Shown here piece by piece: positions 23,171-36,519 of a stretch of 64,000 nucleotides of DNA. Both the position numbers and the translations under genes were made by a program. How positions within the stretch are numbered: the stretch's first letter is position 1; each line of letters starts with the position of its first letter. Below the pieces are notes generated by a model, which made no database searches, was not told the origin of the DNA, and saw only the letters and a program-made list of their open reading frames with translations. Source of the stretch: Eumeta japonica. Lineage: Eukaryota; Arthropoda; Insecta; Lepidoptera; Psychidae. The DNA lies in the NCBI GenBank assembly GCA_005406025.1, contig BGZK01000712.1:1-64000 (forward strand), given 5' to 3'.

Positions 23171-24175
23171 ATTTTTTTCCTTTTATTAAGAAATATACGT
23201 CTCGCCTTTTTCGCATTTTACAATATTTTGATTTGCACTGTTCTCCGAGGCGCACGCCACGACTTAATTACGATTTATTAAGTATTTCGTTTTTACAGTA
23301 TTTTTTTTTATTAAATTTTCGTAAAGAAGAATGTATTAAAAATGTTTACGTTATATATCTGCGTACAGATAGTCTACACGCCGAAAATACGAAACCTGTT
23401 TTACGTGCTGTGGCGTCAAACGAATTATGGATTGGGACTATATTGATAACAATGCGTTCGGATCGAACACTAAAAAAGGCACAAACTGATACAATCACGG
23501 AACAGGGCTAGTCTAATAGGCTACGAATGTAGTGCCTATTTACGACGTTAGTTTCATCGCAGTGAATACGAGTTCAGAAGCACTGAAATATACGATATAT
23601 CTACGAAAGTGTCTCCTCCAGAACGAGATGTTCTGAGCGACAGCTCTGCTCTAGGTGCAATTAGAAGGGATCACGAAACAAATCATCATTTCCAGTTTCG
23701 AATGGCCGCAGTTGACGTAGTTTGGACACGTAGTGTTAGCCCACGTACTCGCCATATGCTCAATTGAATGCTGTTATCTAAATTCTCTGACCTTAATGTA
23801 CCCAACAAAGATTAGATTAACAGGTTGACTGCAGGCCAAACCGCTGGGGGGGCCGATTCCCCAATTAGGGCCGGCGAGACCGCACATTCTCGTATAACAT
23901 GAACAACCTTTACTACGCGGTAATATTCTTGTGTTGATTAATATATGGCCGGGTTTATTGCTTTGTTACGGTCGAATTGTTAGTTTGGGTTTAAAATTGA
24001 TTGTAAGCGGGGCACAGGTATAGTATGTCATTTAATGAGTAACTTCATTTAACAGATGAACTATATAACATATTTTTTTAAAACGTACGACTAACCCAAC
24101 TAATACATTCGTAGAAATCTATATTGAACAATGAAGCTTGGCCATGTAACTAACAGTGCGATTGGGAAATTCGAA

Positions 24176-24208
24176 TTAATATTTGGAATTGCATGTTCCA
24201 AATATTAA
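24176..24208. repeat. Perfect 13-bp hairpin
   Basis: TTAATATTTGGAA pairs with TTCCAAATATTAA across a 7-base loop. Weaker pairing continues outward. Confidence 0.85.
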
Positions 24209-24770
24209 CTCGCATTGCCCATCGAATTCTGAACTATATTCAACATGGAATTCTGAACCATTCACTATTTTAGTAAGAAGTAAGGATATTCACCAGGATA
24301 TTCTATCCATTGACGTCTAAAAATTTGCATAACAAAAACGTAAATGATTATATTATGGTTTCATGTTGATATGATAACAAACCACGGATATTTTAAAAAT
24401 ATTTTGGAAAATAGCAAACTATGTAGTTTATTTATGTAAATGTCTTAAAAACCCCAATTCTGCTACTATAAATGTAAGTATGGAAAAACTGGTGGAGTAT
24501 TTATAAGAAAAAATGCAATGTAATGAATTTATTGATTTTTGTAGTTCTATTTCTATACTTTAATTATGATAAATCTATATAACGATTAAATACTATTAAA
24601 AAATGAAAACAGAATATTAATTCGACAAATATCCATAAAAATAAACTATCCGACTTCTTACTAGGGTTGTGTCTTTCTGTAATAATATGTAACTGTGATT
24701 TTAGAATAAACTAATTTACGAAATAAAGATATTTTAAATTTTACTTCCAGTTTCATATATTACTACTTAC

Positions 24771-24917
24771 GGCGTTACTGTGGGTCTGGTCGGTCTTCAG
24801 TTCCTTGTGGTTGGAGAATTGGACATAAACAGCGCGCCCGCGCAGTTGTGCCACGCAACCGCCGAAATACGCTACCATCGCCACTGCCGACAGCTCTTCA
24901 GCCATCTCCAAGAAAGC
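24771..24917 (-). CDS. heph: PTBP/hephaestus exon: second half of RRM1
   Basis: This 49-codon exon continues RRM1 in phase 0. It begins with the RNP1 strand AFLEMAEE, passes through AVAMVAYFGGCVAQLRG and ends with the family signature VQFSNHKELKTDQ followed by THSNA. In human PTBP1 the same region reads AFIEM and IQFSNHKELKTD. The acceptor on the minus strand is preceded by a T-rich tract and reads CGCTAG|GCT; the donor is GCC|GTAAGT. Exons A and B are both 147 bases and symmetric (phase 0 to 0), so skipping either would keep frame but destroy RRM1. RRM1 contacts pyrimidine-rich RNA. The intron separating it from the previous exon spans 24918-32504 and contains retrotransposon remnants. Identity is secure from the motif order and the seamless reading frame. 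Confidence 0.95.
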
Positions 24918-25019
24918 CTAGCGATAGGAATAAAAAAATATAGTTAATGATTACGTACAAGATCGATTCATTTTTTTCTGTTCAAAATTAATTCAGTAAA
25001 TACGCATTTTATTCGTTAC

Positions 25020-25670
25020 GTCTTAATTTGATGCCTGTAAATATCGAAGCTATGGGATTAACCTCACAAATATTCTGTCACAGTGATAGATGTCTCGATG
25101 AGCACAGCAGCACACATTGTAAGCCTGCCCTGCAGGCCACTGCAGTACACGGTCTTAACGGCTGTAATGAGGGACGATTTTTCGCCACCGATCATCTTCA
25201 AAATGATGGTTGGCGACGATGCTCTGCCGGAAGAGGTGAGAACTTTCTACGTGGATTTGATTTCGCAGAATTTGGCGGTGGAATGAAACCACGAGGATAG
25301 TTCCTTGCTGGATATTGGCCGTTGTCGTAACGGGCACAACGGGATTGAGTTTGTTGATCTCCAGTGCTCTTAATACAGATCTAAGAGCGGGGCACTAGGG
25401 GAAGCATATCGGTGCGGTGCGAGTTCTCGCTCTCTGCTTCTTTCTTTAGTTGCTAGGGTGGTGCACGATTGGACGAAGAAAGGATCCTCGCTCTAGGAAG
25501 AGGGAAATATCGCTGTTGGGGAAGCCGAGGAATGCGTTAGCATAACCAAGGGCCCTGCGTGAAGGCTACGAGAATGATAGCATGGGGTTTTAGTTGGTAG
25601 GAGTTCGACTTAACAATGTCGGCCGGTCCTCCGACTTAGGTATTCGTATAAAAGGCGTTTGGGTAATCTA
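25020..25670 (+). mobile_element. Retrotransposon-derived segment with GTTTTAGT tail
   Basis: The segment is more GC-rich than the flanks and ends ATGGGGTTTTAGTTGGTAGG then AGTTCGACTTAACAATG and CCGGTCCTCCGACTTAGG. This is similar in form to LINE 3' ends in Lepidoptera. Two overlapping frames (25028-25300 and 25083-25286) give peptides such as VMRDDFSPPIIFKMMVGDD, which could be decayed ORF remnants. It lies in the PTBP intron on the opposite strand to the gene. Confidence 0.45.
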
Positions 25671-26299
25671 AGGCAATTCAAATCATAGCTGCGGCAATCA
25701 CTATCTATTATTTAATATATCTTTTCAATCAGTATTCAATCGAATTCTTCCTGAAACCTACCCTCTATCGTTAAAATAGTTGCTACCCATAATTATAAGG
25801 TGAACCTTTATGTATAGATTACATTTGTATGTAGATTTTATTTCTAAATCAATTTCGCAATTGTTCACAAAATTCAATTTCCATTGCAATATTGACTGTT
25901 GAAATTAAGCCAGCATAATCATAATAATAATGAACTTTGAGTTCAGGTCACGTCCGCTGTGCGCAGCGATACTGAGACTGCAGTGGGTCGTCAAAAAATA
26001 ATCGGTTCATAACGTTCTTGGTCGTTTGCTTACTAGTTCAATACAATTTGAATATAATCAAAGCAATCTTAATGGTCGACTACTGCTTTTGACATATTAA
26101 AACTAAACTACTAACAAACTACAATCACTAGATATCGTTATAGCACAGTAGACTAAAACTGGGATACAATTAAAAAGAAGAAAACTAGATTAACATTATT
26201 GAATAATATCTACTAATAATGGGACTATAGAAAGGAATAATAATTGCAATATTAAAAAATACTTTTAATCCAATAGAACAACAAAGGATACACTGTCAC

Positions 26300-26410
26300 T
26301 AATTACGATGCTAAACTGCAAAACAGTGCGGGTGTTTCGCTGTATCTCAGTGTGACGCGTGGCCGGCGACCGCACGTTACGGTTTGCCAAATGCCCCGAG
26401 CCATGCATAT
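26300..26410. other. GC-richer intronic patch
   Basis: A short CpG-containing block with GTGACGCGTGGCCGGCGACC. No frame or repeat is evident. Confidence 0.3.
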
Positions 26411-27419
26411 TCAATGTATTGAACCTGAATGTAGTAACTGTTTAATACGAACTGCAGCCGGCATAGTTTCAATTAAGCGTGCGGCTAGGCTCATGTATTG
26501 CCTTTTTTGTACATTATAACCTTATTAAGTTTCGATGTTAGGCGTGGCATCACATAAAAGAACCGCGAATATGATTTACGATATCATGTCGGTCCGTCCG
26601 TGTCGTCTAATCACAAACATTATACAATATAGGTAAATGACAGAGAAAATTAAATGTATTTAAGATTTATTAATTAACATAGAAACATTATAAAGGATTC
26701 GAAGGGCATGAAACGCAACATATCCGGCCTTATTGTCGAATGACACCATTGATAACAAGAATATTATTAAGAATAAGTAGCAAATTTCAAACTGAGAAAT
26801 TAAATAAAATCTATTAATCATAATTTTAAAGTAAATGTATTACTAATAACGTCGAATTTAAAATTCCAATTAATTATTAGACTCATTTACCATTAAATAA
26901 TATAACAGTTTCGGTTAATGTAAGTAATGATAACCACATATTCTGTTTTGCCTGGTAATATCATTGCAAGTCAGACCTAGCGGGCGTAAGAACTATGATT
27001 GAATAGTTTTAAGTGTAGAGCTTTCAACAAGTTATAATGAGGGGTCTTACATAGAAGCACGTGGCACACCTAGTTTTCTTTGTTACGACAAACGACGCAA
27101 AAACATGTTGTTACGCCAGATTTTATCCTCGTACTGCTGAGACTTATAACCCTCACATTTTTATTTTATATTGAATGAATTTTCACACCTCTATGCTAGT
27201 CCAGTGTATATTAAAAGCTGTTAACAACAATCGCCACCGATATGGTAACATTGTCCGGGATTACCTTTCACCGTGCACTCTGAAGCACAGGCCGTTAGTT
27301 TGATCTAATTCAAAAACTCGTCGCTCAATTCGACTGTGGTCCGATTCGAACTCGATACTTTTTGGTACGAAGGCAAAGCCCTTGAAAAGCACACGGGAGG
27401 ATTAAAATTGGGTATCGCT

Positions 27420-27560
27420 TAGTGTCCAGCGACTTTAATCACGGTGAGTAGCGAGCTTGCTCGGCCGCCGGCAGCCCCCTGACACGCGACACGGCGGCCG
27501 GTAGCCGCGATGGAGTGGGATATTTTCGCCAGAATACCGTCCACTTCCAATTTTGTGTGT
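27420..27560. other. GC/CpG-rich intronic island
   Basis: It includes CTCGGCCGCCGGCAGCCCCC and ACGGCGGCCGGTAGCCGCG. The minus-strand frame 27435-27620 has no match to a known protein. Confidence 0.35.
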
Positions 27561-27984
27561 GCGCCTAAACATTATAAACGACCTTCGTCCATAAATGATA
27601 TAGCGTAGCCGGGGAAACACTTAGATTTTGGAATCGAATTTGTCAGTAGCAACTTACAAAATTACTCCGTTTCAATTGATTGAAATTAGATGGTTGTTAT
27701 TATGAAATAATTATGCCCCTAATAAATAAAATTTTGGAAATATCAAAACAGCACGTCTTTATTTCGTTTTCATTAAGAAGAAAAAACAATAGAAAATCAT
27801 TGCATGTTTTATTTAAAAGTCAATGAAAAAATATCAAACAAGAGAATTTCTTGATGAAAAGTCAACTTTTATTGAAATATTGAAAAAGTTATAATTTTTG
27901 AAAAGATCGTAAAAATTTTGAAAACGAAGTTGTGGAACTAAGGTTATCACCATCCACTTTTTTTTATTTTTTTTTTAATCGTGA

Positions 27985-28130
27985 ACCCCATGGATACCCG
28001 GAACCTGGAGTTGAACCGAGTCATGTCTGACTCGTACCGACTAAAACTCCAGGGCGTCCTTCTCGTAGCCTTGTGCTGAGGCCTCGGGTGCGGGTGTGCA
28101 TGCATTCGCTGCTCCAGCGGTAACTTTATT
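27985..28130 (-). mobile_element. Retrotransposon tail related to the 25.6-kb one
   Basis: On the minus strand it reads CTGGAGTTTTAGTCGGTACG, then AGTCAGACATGACTCGG, and later CCATGGGGTTCACGATT running into an A-rich tract. The shared GGNGTTTTAGTNGGTANGAG core links it to 25577-25640. The A-rich end at about 27955-27980 marks the 3' end. Confidence 0.6.
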
Positions 28131-29149
28131 AAGACTCTAACGTATTTATTGTGTTCGAGATCAATTTAATGACGGTAAATAAAAAATAAAGATGACATCG
28201 GAGGTATTTAATACATTAGGCTTTTATTTCTCTGAAGACTTAAACTAATAAAACAAAAACTAAATCAACTACGTTTTTCGAGAGCTAAGATCATTCATAA
28301 CGTACGTACATTGAGAAAACAAACTAATTCATGTTAAAAATTTTTTCATTAGGGTCTTTTGTTTAATAATTTAATTAAAAAACTGCAATTAAAACAACTT
28401 CATTTATTGATTTATCTTTTTAAAATTATGCATGTGTTCAATATAACACAATTGAATTATATAACATTAATAATGCGCGGAAACAAGAAACAAACACACA
28501 CATACAGATATATACATCAATCTAAAAAGTTTATCTTTTATCATCATCACATAAATTATCATCAGCAATATCTAAAAAGTTTCAGATAAATCCTTTTTAG
28601 CTCACCTAATTAGTACAACTAGATCAGATCAGATCACCGCGCTCGTAATGTTCAAGTATGTATTTGTGTTAAGACGCCTCCTTCAAAATACACCAACAAA
28701 ATGTCTTAAAATTAATTGGATTAATTTCTATAACTAAATTTCTTTTCAATTCACATTACTTATGCAATTTTTCGAATTTAAGTAGCTATCACTTATTTTG
28801 TATAAAAAATCAAATGACATACATTTAACGCATATGTTTTACAATTACTTGACTCTTCAAACTTTTGTGTTTAAATAAAAACAATTTTCGGTATTTTCAT
28901 GTTAATTTTTCACCTCACTGTCGGAATTTCGAAACGTCTTTTTAGTCCTTTCCTAATGCGGCTTGTTTGTTTTCATTTAAATTATAACAACCTTTTAGAA
29001 TACCATATTAATTATTACGGCGTTATATGTAGAAAACAATGACTAGAAATACATCTCTAATGTTCCAATTGATGTGCTCGTTTATTACTCATGTACTGTT
29101 ACGCTAATATTATACAAGTATAGACATTTAGGAAAGGAAAACGGAGAAT

Positions 29150-29520
29150 CGTACCGCAAACATATGAGCACACAATAGAATTTTGGCGAAATTCGACGCG
29201 CGAAAGAATCGACATGCGCGGCGGCGGACGCCCACGCCCTGTGAAAAAGGGACACGATTTGTTGCCCGGTCCGAGGCGAGATTGTTTCCTTTCACGGCGT
29301 GTCGTCGAAAGCCATTCGTTATCGCGAGATGACGCTGTCGCCCGGACGCCCGGCCTATAATAGATTTTCCTTTGCGTTATTTTATTTTCCGGCCGTAAAC
29401 TAACTCACTTTTAATTTGTCACCGGGTACCGTCGCCGTAAGCGCGGAGCTTTTGAGCGTCGTTGGCGCGAAGCTCGCCGTTAAACCGCCTCTAAAGTCGA
29501 ACGGTTGTGTAATGAATTTG
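29150..29520. other. GC/CpG-rich candidate conserved element
   Basis: A 370-bp complex block with GCGCGGCGGCGGACGCCC, CGTTATCGCGAGATGACGC and GCGAAGCTCGCCGTTAAACC. No open frame of note crosses it. It is among the strongest islands inside the RRM1 intron. Confidence 0.4.
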
Positions 29521-30079
29521 CACCGGAAAGCTCAGTCTTACGCGCTCGATGCTATTGCAGTGAAACACTACAATTACCAAGTTTTACTTTCTTAAAAGTT
29601 TCACCAATGTCAAAATTTTTGTCTACTGTTCTTTCTATAGATACTGCTATATATTTTGTAGGATATTAGATTGTTTTCACTTATAGATTATATAAAAATT
29701 GTTTCACAGAGCTTATATCCGATCACATTAATTCACGATAACATGGTAAATTACATACATATTGCAAATATTACGGAAATATTACTGAAATTATTTAAAA
29801 TTAATCGCAGCAAAAAAAATCGATTTTTAATTAAAGATTAGGACGCTCCCATAATGTATCTTAAAATAGCGTTATTTATGACGATTTGAAAGCAATACAA
29901 AATTTCTGTGTATCTGTTTAAAGCAAACACAAAAATAATGTCAGTTGAACTAATCGTTGTCCCTTTCAAAGAGTGTTCGTTAACTTTAAATAAGGCTTTA
30001 CAGCAAGTCAGAGTAGGTTTTGCGCCGCGGCAATATTCTTGAAAGCATTGTAGTTACGTCATAAGCACACAATAAGCTA

Positions 30080-30330
30080 TTTGAAAGCTCTACAACGGCA
30101 GCAGACGAGTATGGGACGCGACACAGTTGTCGGCGCCGGCGAGTGGGGTTGGCGGGGCGAGGTGGGGGGGTTTGCCCCCGCCCACTTGTTGTATTTCCGC
30201 TTCGGCATTGTATGGACACGACAACACCGCCGCCACCGTACGGTAACTGAGCTAGCTGCCTTGTTTTATTTCCAACTTTTGAGCAAAATAATATCGGAAA
30301 TCGGGGAGGCTATAGCGTCGCAGGACTAAT
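30080..30330. other. GC-rich intronic island
   Basis: It includes CGGCGCCGGCGAGTGGGG and a G-run near 30160-30175. Frames on both strands (29998-30219 and 30081-30329) encode low-complexity peptides and are taken as by-products of composition. Confidence 0.35.
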
Positions 30331-32504
30331 GTTCTACTTTTACTAGTGTTGTGGATTAAACAACAAGCGCACTCACACACTCATTTAAATGTTATGTGAT
30401 CCGACAATTTAACATGTTATCTTTAAAATTCGATTCAATACGAAAAATGAATATTTTCGGATAATGTATATACAATACTGTACTAAAATAAAATATGTCA
30501 TTCAAAAAATAGAAATTGCTCAATACTCAACATTATCGGCATATCCATCATATCAGCCTAGGTGCCAAGTCTACATCTCTAGCATGCGTTGTCACTCTAC
30601 ATACCAGTCCAATAATCAATTTGGTAACCAAAAATCATATTTATTAATCATTGACGTATTTTTGAACGATGACCAGCAGGCGTGAAACATAGAAATTGAT
30701 GGTTATTGAAAAAATTTATAAGTAAAGAAAAACAATAAATAATTATGGAGTATATATACGTAAATAAATAAAAAAAGTATATACGTAAAGTACCTATACT
30801 GTAGTCGAATAGAGAGGAACACGCAGAACACACTCACATGGTGAAGTAACGAAATGCATATACAGCATATGTGCCGCGCACACAAAAGTGAGTAGAGAGC
30901 GGCGGCGGAAAGGGGGCATGTCGGCATAAGGGAGCGTCATTTCATTTGTCGTCACGGCATACGAGTTGGTCTCACACCCAAAACATGCCAATATATGTTT
31001 TACATCAAAAAGCGCTGAGTTTACGCTAATTGCAACTCAAGTCAAAAATTAATGCGTTCACTGTACACAAAGCATTTAAATTTCAAATTTAAATTAGAAG
31101 TTCTTATTTTGTTTAAATTTTTATTTCGTAAGTTATAAAACAACTCTTAAATAAGGCATAACATTTTAAGAATTTATGATACTTCAAAATTACCACTTTT
31201 AAAAAAAGTTACCACTCGTTCGTAAGGCGGATAGATATTTTCATAACAAACAAGTAAGAAACTCAAGTAAGTTATTTTAACTATACTGTGAGTACCGGCC
31301 CTGGTAATCGATACAATGTAAATCAGACAGCTAGGAAGAAGTACGAGCTAAATATCAATGAAGCTTACAGTCACAATTTATAGATGTGTTACCATATCGG
31401 GAATCGAATAAGCATTAAACATCGAAGCAACCGGTGCGTGTGTAAGTCATGGAGATCGTCAACGAACATGGAATCTCGAAAAAAATGCAATAATCGATTT
31501 TAAATCACAACCTAAATGACATCGTCATTTTGGGTTTTTACTGCGGCATGTTTTATAAAAAACATTTGTTCCATTTACCTAAAACAAATTCCAGAAATAC
31601 TACTATTTTACTACTATTACTACTATTTTTAAGCGATTCATTTTTTGTAAAACAAATTTGAAATTCTTAAAGCTTTATTTCGTTTAGTTACAATTAAATG
31701 TGACTTTCGAAATTAATAGAATTATGATAAATAAATTACTCTCCAAACAAACGACAAATAAATGTCGAATACAAAGATAATTCAATAAAATAGCAATTAG
31801 AAGGACATCAAAGACCCGACTTTGTTTAAAGTGAATTCAAATCTCAATTAATTAAGTGTCTTAGTTGATTAACTTCATAATTAACGTTAATTGAATTAAT
31901 ATTATAATCAACTGTAATTTTAAAGAATTTTCACAACTAACTAAATCTTTAGTTTCGTTTGAGAATTGAAAGCTTCGGTTTTACAAAACATTTCGCTAAA
32001 TATCTAACACAAAAAAAGTAGATAGTCGTACATAAATATTATTTTGAATTCACATTAGGATAGTAGGTATTTTATCAAACCAAGTACAGTAAATAAAACA
32101 TATTTTTATATATGAAACAGAATATGTGATCAGATTTAAATGATTTGTGAATAGTAAACAACACATTATCGAGTGATATTTACAATTTATTTAGGCTACT
32201 GTATTTTGATTTAACTATAAAATTGATAAGTCAATAGTTTCCATTTTATTTTATGTATAAATGAAGTCAGTAAAAATAATTTTTACTACGACTTATACCT
32301 TATGTCATTTCTAAAATTACAATATTTGAACTCCAGCAATAATAATTTTTCAATACAACGGTCCTGCTGTACCATTTAAATTTTCGCATGTTTTGGTAAA
32401 CGGTCTCTTAAAAAAAGGCTGTAACACACAGACAGACGTATAGTGGCCTAATAAGTTTTAAGTTTAACCAGTTTCGCTGGGGAACACCAAAAAATCATTC
32501 TTAC

Positions 32505-32651
32505 CTGGTTCTTGCCTTTAAGCACGAGTACGTTGGTGACCCGGCCGAAGGGCAAGCCCAGCTGTATGATCTCCGCCTCCGTCGTCTCGTTGGGTATGTT
32601 CCTGATGTGGATGACCCGCGACGGCTTGCCGACATTCTGTTCCAGTTTGAC
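32505..32651 (-). CDS. heph: PTBP/hephaestus exon: first half of RRM1
   Basis: This is an internal coding exon of the polypyrimidine tract-binding protein, a nuclear RNA-binding splicing regulator with four RRM domains. It reads 49 codons in phase 0, from [12 protein letters not shown] to VLVLKGKNQ. The RNP2 strand VIHIRN and the block [19 protein letters not shown] match PTBP RRM1 closely; the human protein has LGLPFGKVTNLLMLKGKNQ. On the minus strand the acceptor is TTTGTTTCAG|GTC and the donor is CAG|GTAAG, both strong. The break after KNQ is the point where the next exon resumes with AFLEM. The exon is much more GC-rich than the flanking intron. The exon just upstream, carrying the N-terminal nuclear localisation part, was not found between 32652 and 64000. 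PTBP family assignment is near certain. The symbol heph is by orthology to the single fly gene. Confidence 0.95.
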
Positions 32652-33439
32652 CTGAAACAAACATAAAAGCCCATGGTCAATAAGGGGTTGGGGACAGAAA
32701 ATTATTAAAAATCTAGAATATTCGTATATCAATGAATCACCTATAATAACGTCAAATATTTATTTATAACTGTTTGTTGGGATCTCAAAAAAATTTTTTT
32801 TTAAAACTGCGATTTCAAATACAAGCAAGGAGTAAATCTCAATACCTGTATTCTCATGGTAAGTTTATTCTTATGATGATTGCAAAATACATCCAAAATT
32901 TGCTGTTTTAGAAAGGAAGGAAAGGTCTCACTTTTTTAAATTGTTAAATGTTTTGTGTTACCTTCATATTAATTTGAAGTATGATATTAGAAAAGCTATA
33001 TCGAGACATATTTTTTACTATTAATATTTACTTATTGTAAATAACATAAATTAATTTAAGATCACAAGATTTTTTGAATAATTCTCCTCCAAAAATTCTG
33101 AACTAAATTAACTAAGTCGTATATGTCACAGAATCAAAGATTATAAAGTAGCATATGTCATATTAACACGTAACGATATTATCATACTATAAACAGTTAA
33201 GAAACTCAGCAAGCATTAATACTTAATACACATTTTTTTTATAAATTTCTACAAACAACATGAATTTTGTGAGAGCAGAGGAAAGCATAAAGAGAAAATT
33301 TTCAGCACAATCTGTTGAGGACGCATAAAAACCTTCCGTTATATATTCAAAAAAAGGGCGAAAATATATCATCTAAAAGTCTGTTTCAAAATCGCTAAAT
33401 GTACCGCTACAACGCATCATTAACGATGTTAATCGGCGT

Positions 33440-33660
33440 ACAAATGTGCCTTCTAATACAAATAATCTGGGGCCGTGTTCAGAACGCGAGGCATCGGCGG
33501 GCGGCGGGACGGCGGGGATAATTGAAAAGTCGTAGTTTGCCGGGCTTATCGGGCCGCCCCGATGTGGGCGCCATTGTTCCGCGGGAGCCTTCCGAGGGCG
33601 CCTGCCCGCCGCCCGGCCTCGCCTGTTTACGCCCTTATACATCGCGTTAACTGAACATTA
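33440..33660. other. GC/CpG-rich island 0.8 kb upstream of the RRM1 exon
   Basis: It contains GGCGGGCGGCGGGACGGCGG, ATCGGGCCGCCCCGATGTGG and GCGCCTGCCCGCCGCCC. The minus-strand frame 33373-33642 is Arg/Pro/Ala-rich and starts with ATG, but does not look like a PTBP N-terminus and has no fitting donor that I could establish. Confidence 0.4.
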
Positions 33661-34179
33661 GCGAGGGGCATTGTGATCTCTTCAAAAATAATAGCACCCG
33701 TTTTGTTGTTAAGCGCTCCGGGTAAATGTGTGATACACTGATATTTCTGTGCGAGCGATAGAGTTAACAGTGTTATCGCTCTCCTTTTAATGAAATAGAT
33801 GATTTTCTCAATAAAAGCTAACGAAGGATGTCGTTTATAATCCGATCCCGGTACGTCCCCATATAATATTAGTTCTTGTAGTATTACGTAACAAAGGACC
33901 ATTTATTTTGATTTATAAAAAATATGTTCATAACGATTAAATTTCAACTAAAATATTACTAATTAAATAGCATAAATTTTACAATATTTGGTTATAACCG
34001 ATGTCCTATAGATGAATCTACAGGCGAATATTGACTACAATCTGGTCAAGTGTGCTTCAGCATAAAATAGGGTCCTGCACTACAATCAACCTGTGTATCT
34101 TTTTTCTACCACGGCAAATTTAACAAATGATATAACGTAATCAGCAAAGTTTTCAATCAAACCAAACATTAGGACGTAC

Positions 34180-34330
34180 GACTATTAGCCTTTGGTTCCT
34201 CCTGGGCTGGCTAATCGCCATGTACAATCGCGCCGACTGGACATTGCGCGATGGATGTGTTGCGTTGCGGCCGTTACAAGATATATGTCGGCGTGGCAGC
34301 TACCATTTAGCAGGTGAACGCCTTTGGTAG
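34180..34330. other. GC-richer complex patch
   Basis: It includes CCTCCTGGGCTGGCTAATCG and TGTTGCGTTGCGGCCG. It has no open frame of note, no repeat, and complex composition. It may be a short conserved element. Confidence 0.25.
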
Positions 34331-35257
34331 TAAATTTCGATTTTACTGCGAATGTTATCTTTGTTTGTGAGCATTCGTATGGATGTTCGTCTATTCAATC
34401 CCTTGCTCAAAAGTCATCAAAACATCTACAAGATTCTATGAATAAATTTATTGTTTGATAACTTGCACAATTATAATTCGGTCGAGTGAAAGTTATCGTA
34501 ATAAACTAAATTCAAAACATATTTGCAATGCGTTTGTGTAATTTATTATTTAAACACAATATTATTTGCCTTTGCAAAATGTGTAAAAAAGCGCTATATA
34601 ACCTATGTAGTAATTATGAACAATAAACGTAGTAGTAATTCTAAGAACCCAGCGAGCAACAATTATTTACGTGTAAAGAATTTGAAAACCGCCCTCGAAA
34701 ATCTGTTTAAATAATTTTTACAATATATTTCACAAACGACTACTTATTATTTATTATTGTTAGCATTTTTTCGCTCAGTCGTTATGGGTTGGCTCTCATA
34801 TGCTCGTAGAATATTATTATTATTTTCATTTGTTTTCGAGTCATTACAGTTGTGGAATAATGTCGATAACCTGCAAGAGGTATTCTCTATTGTCTTATAA
34901 TAGTTATTCATGCAGATCAACTTAAAAGAAAACTTTAATATCAGTGTGCGTTTGTACAAGCAATAAAAAAAGGAATTCAAGAATACAAAAGTAAAGGGCG
35001 GACGTTGAAATAACACATAAAAGTAATACGGTAATATGGAATAACGCACTTCGATTTGATAAGCCGCGTAACGCACGAGTGTCAAATGAGATTTAATCAG
35101 GTGACGCGACACCACTCGGGCGAGTTACTGTAAATTCTCTATGTGCAAAGTTACATCTGAAAGTGGCTGACACGTTCACATGTGAATTAACTTTCACTAA
35201 CGTCTTATTACGTTTTCGACGTGAACGCGTTAAGATCTAAGATATTTTAAACTTTGA

Positions 35258-35295
35258 CGTAGCCGAAGGGAATCGCGACAGCACGTTCGGCTACG
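35258..35295. repeat. Inverted repeat CGTAGCCGAA/TTCGGCTACG
   Basis: Perfect 10-bp arms are separated by 18 bases. It is a possible hairpin or paired binding site. Confidence 0.7.
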
Positions 35296-36519
35296 CTTCT
35301 ATCTAATGCTGTGATATATTTGATTCGATCTAATTTAATGATGTCGATAACTGAAATTGAGCCAATAACATTTATTACAAAAACATATTGTTTACGTTGT
35401 TTAAACGAACGGCTGATGACTTTCCAATGATTAGCTATTAATTAAGTAATGATATTCTATTAATTACCAACACTTACCATTGACCCACTAGGGTTAACTT
35501 GTCTAAGAAATTGGCAAAGAGAATTTATTAGTGTTAAAAAAAATATATTACCGGTTTAGAAAGAACAAGTTATTCGACACTGTTTAGGTACGACTTGTTA
35601 AGTTATAGAACGAAACAAGACAGTTAATGTATGTAAAGCATAAATCGATTACTCATCACTTAATATAGTAGTTACGATCAAAAAACTAAATACTTTCGAA
35701 AACGAAGACCAAATTTATCTCTACGTAAGCTTCAATAAGCTGCAAATCACGCGCCATTAAGTTACTTTTCAAAGAATCGGACAAATATCTGTAATAGAGT
35801 GCGTTCGGGGGCGGGTACGCATAACGAGCCGTCAAAAGCCTCCAACTCTCGGAAACTAGATGAACACGACTGAACAATACGACTCAAAGATAATAATCGT
35901 AATCCCCATCATCCGTGATGTATCACAAAGCGGGCCGAGTCGGGGAGACGAGAAGTTTTTCGACCCTCAAAGTTAGAAAGATTTCCAACTTGCCGACTCG
36001 ACTGTCCCCTTCAGGGTTGGGTATGGTTAGATTGTTACGTGTTAGCCGATACGGATCTGTGTTCCGATATGCTGAAGGGATTAGGCAGCTAAATGAGCAG
36101 ACTCGTAAAAACTAGACATCTAAAAATACATTCAGCCGTAATAAACGGTGTTCGCTTTAGATTAAAATATAATCTATAAAATGTAATAAAAAAATTTGTT
36201 CACTGAACAATGTTCTGTTACATAACAGATTTTTTTTTCAACCAATAACGTAATCTTTATAATTCAAGCCTTTCATTTTTGTACGTTAATAATTCCACCC
36301 TTTCATTTTAACATTTTAATATTTCTCTTATAATAAAAAAAACAAAAATTAAATTATGCCAGGCCGAAGAAAGAGAAACATTTAAAAAATATATTCGAAT
36401 TTATTATAAAATTTTGTTGAGGAATCTGGTTTATATTGTTTAACTTCTGAAGAGATTAATTAATTTTTATATAAATATATGAATAATTAGCGGTAGTCCT
36501 CTAGGGACTTTAAATCCTT

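Larger units (their letters stand above)
4029..24770 (-). other. PTBP intron, about 20.7 kb
   Basis: This large intron separates the linker exon (3909-4028) from the second RRM1 exon (24771-24917). No further PTBP coding block was recognised in it. The contents are AT-rich filler, GC-rich islands, a MITE-like element, fold-back sequences and retrotransposon tails, listed separately. The stretches 4100-6060, 7100-8700, 10560-13370, 18960-20500 and 21310-23030 otherwise show only AT-rich sequence without supported features apart from those listed. Confidence 0.85.
24918..32504 (-). other. PTBP intron between the two RRM1 exons
   Basis: This 7.6-kb intron splits RRM1 after KNQ. It contains retrotransposon debris at 25020-25670 and 27985-28130, and GC-rich islands at 26300, 27420, 29150 and 30080. 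The spans 25700-26290, 28200-29140 and 30700-32440 are AT-rich with nothing I can support. Confidence 0.9.

Noticed and set aside
33373..33642. Possible PTBP N-terminal exon starting with ATG
   Set aside because: The peptide lacks any PTBP N-terminal feature, and I could not find a donor that would join in phase to the exon at 32651.
34747..35115. 122-residue minus-strand open frame
   Set aside because: Low-complexity, Tyr/Phe/Asn-rich translation typical of AT-rich noncoding DNA; no motif and no supporting splice sites.
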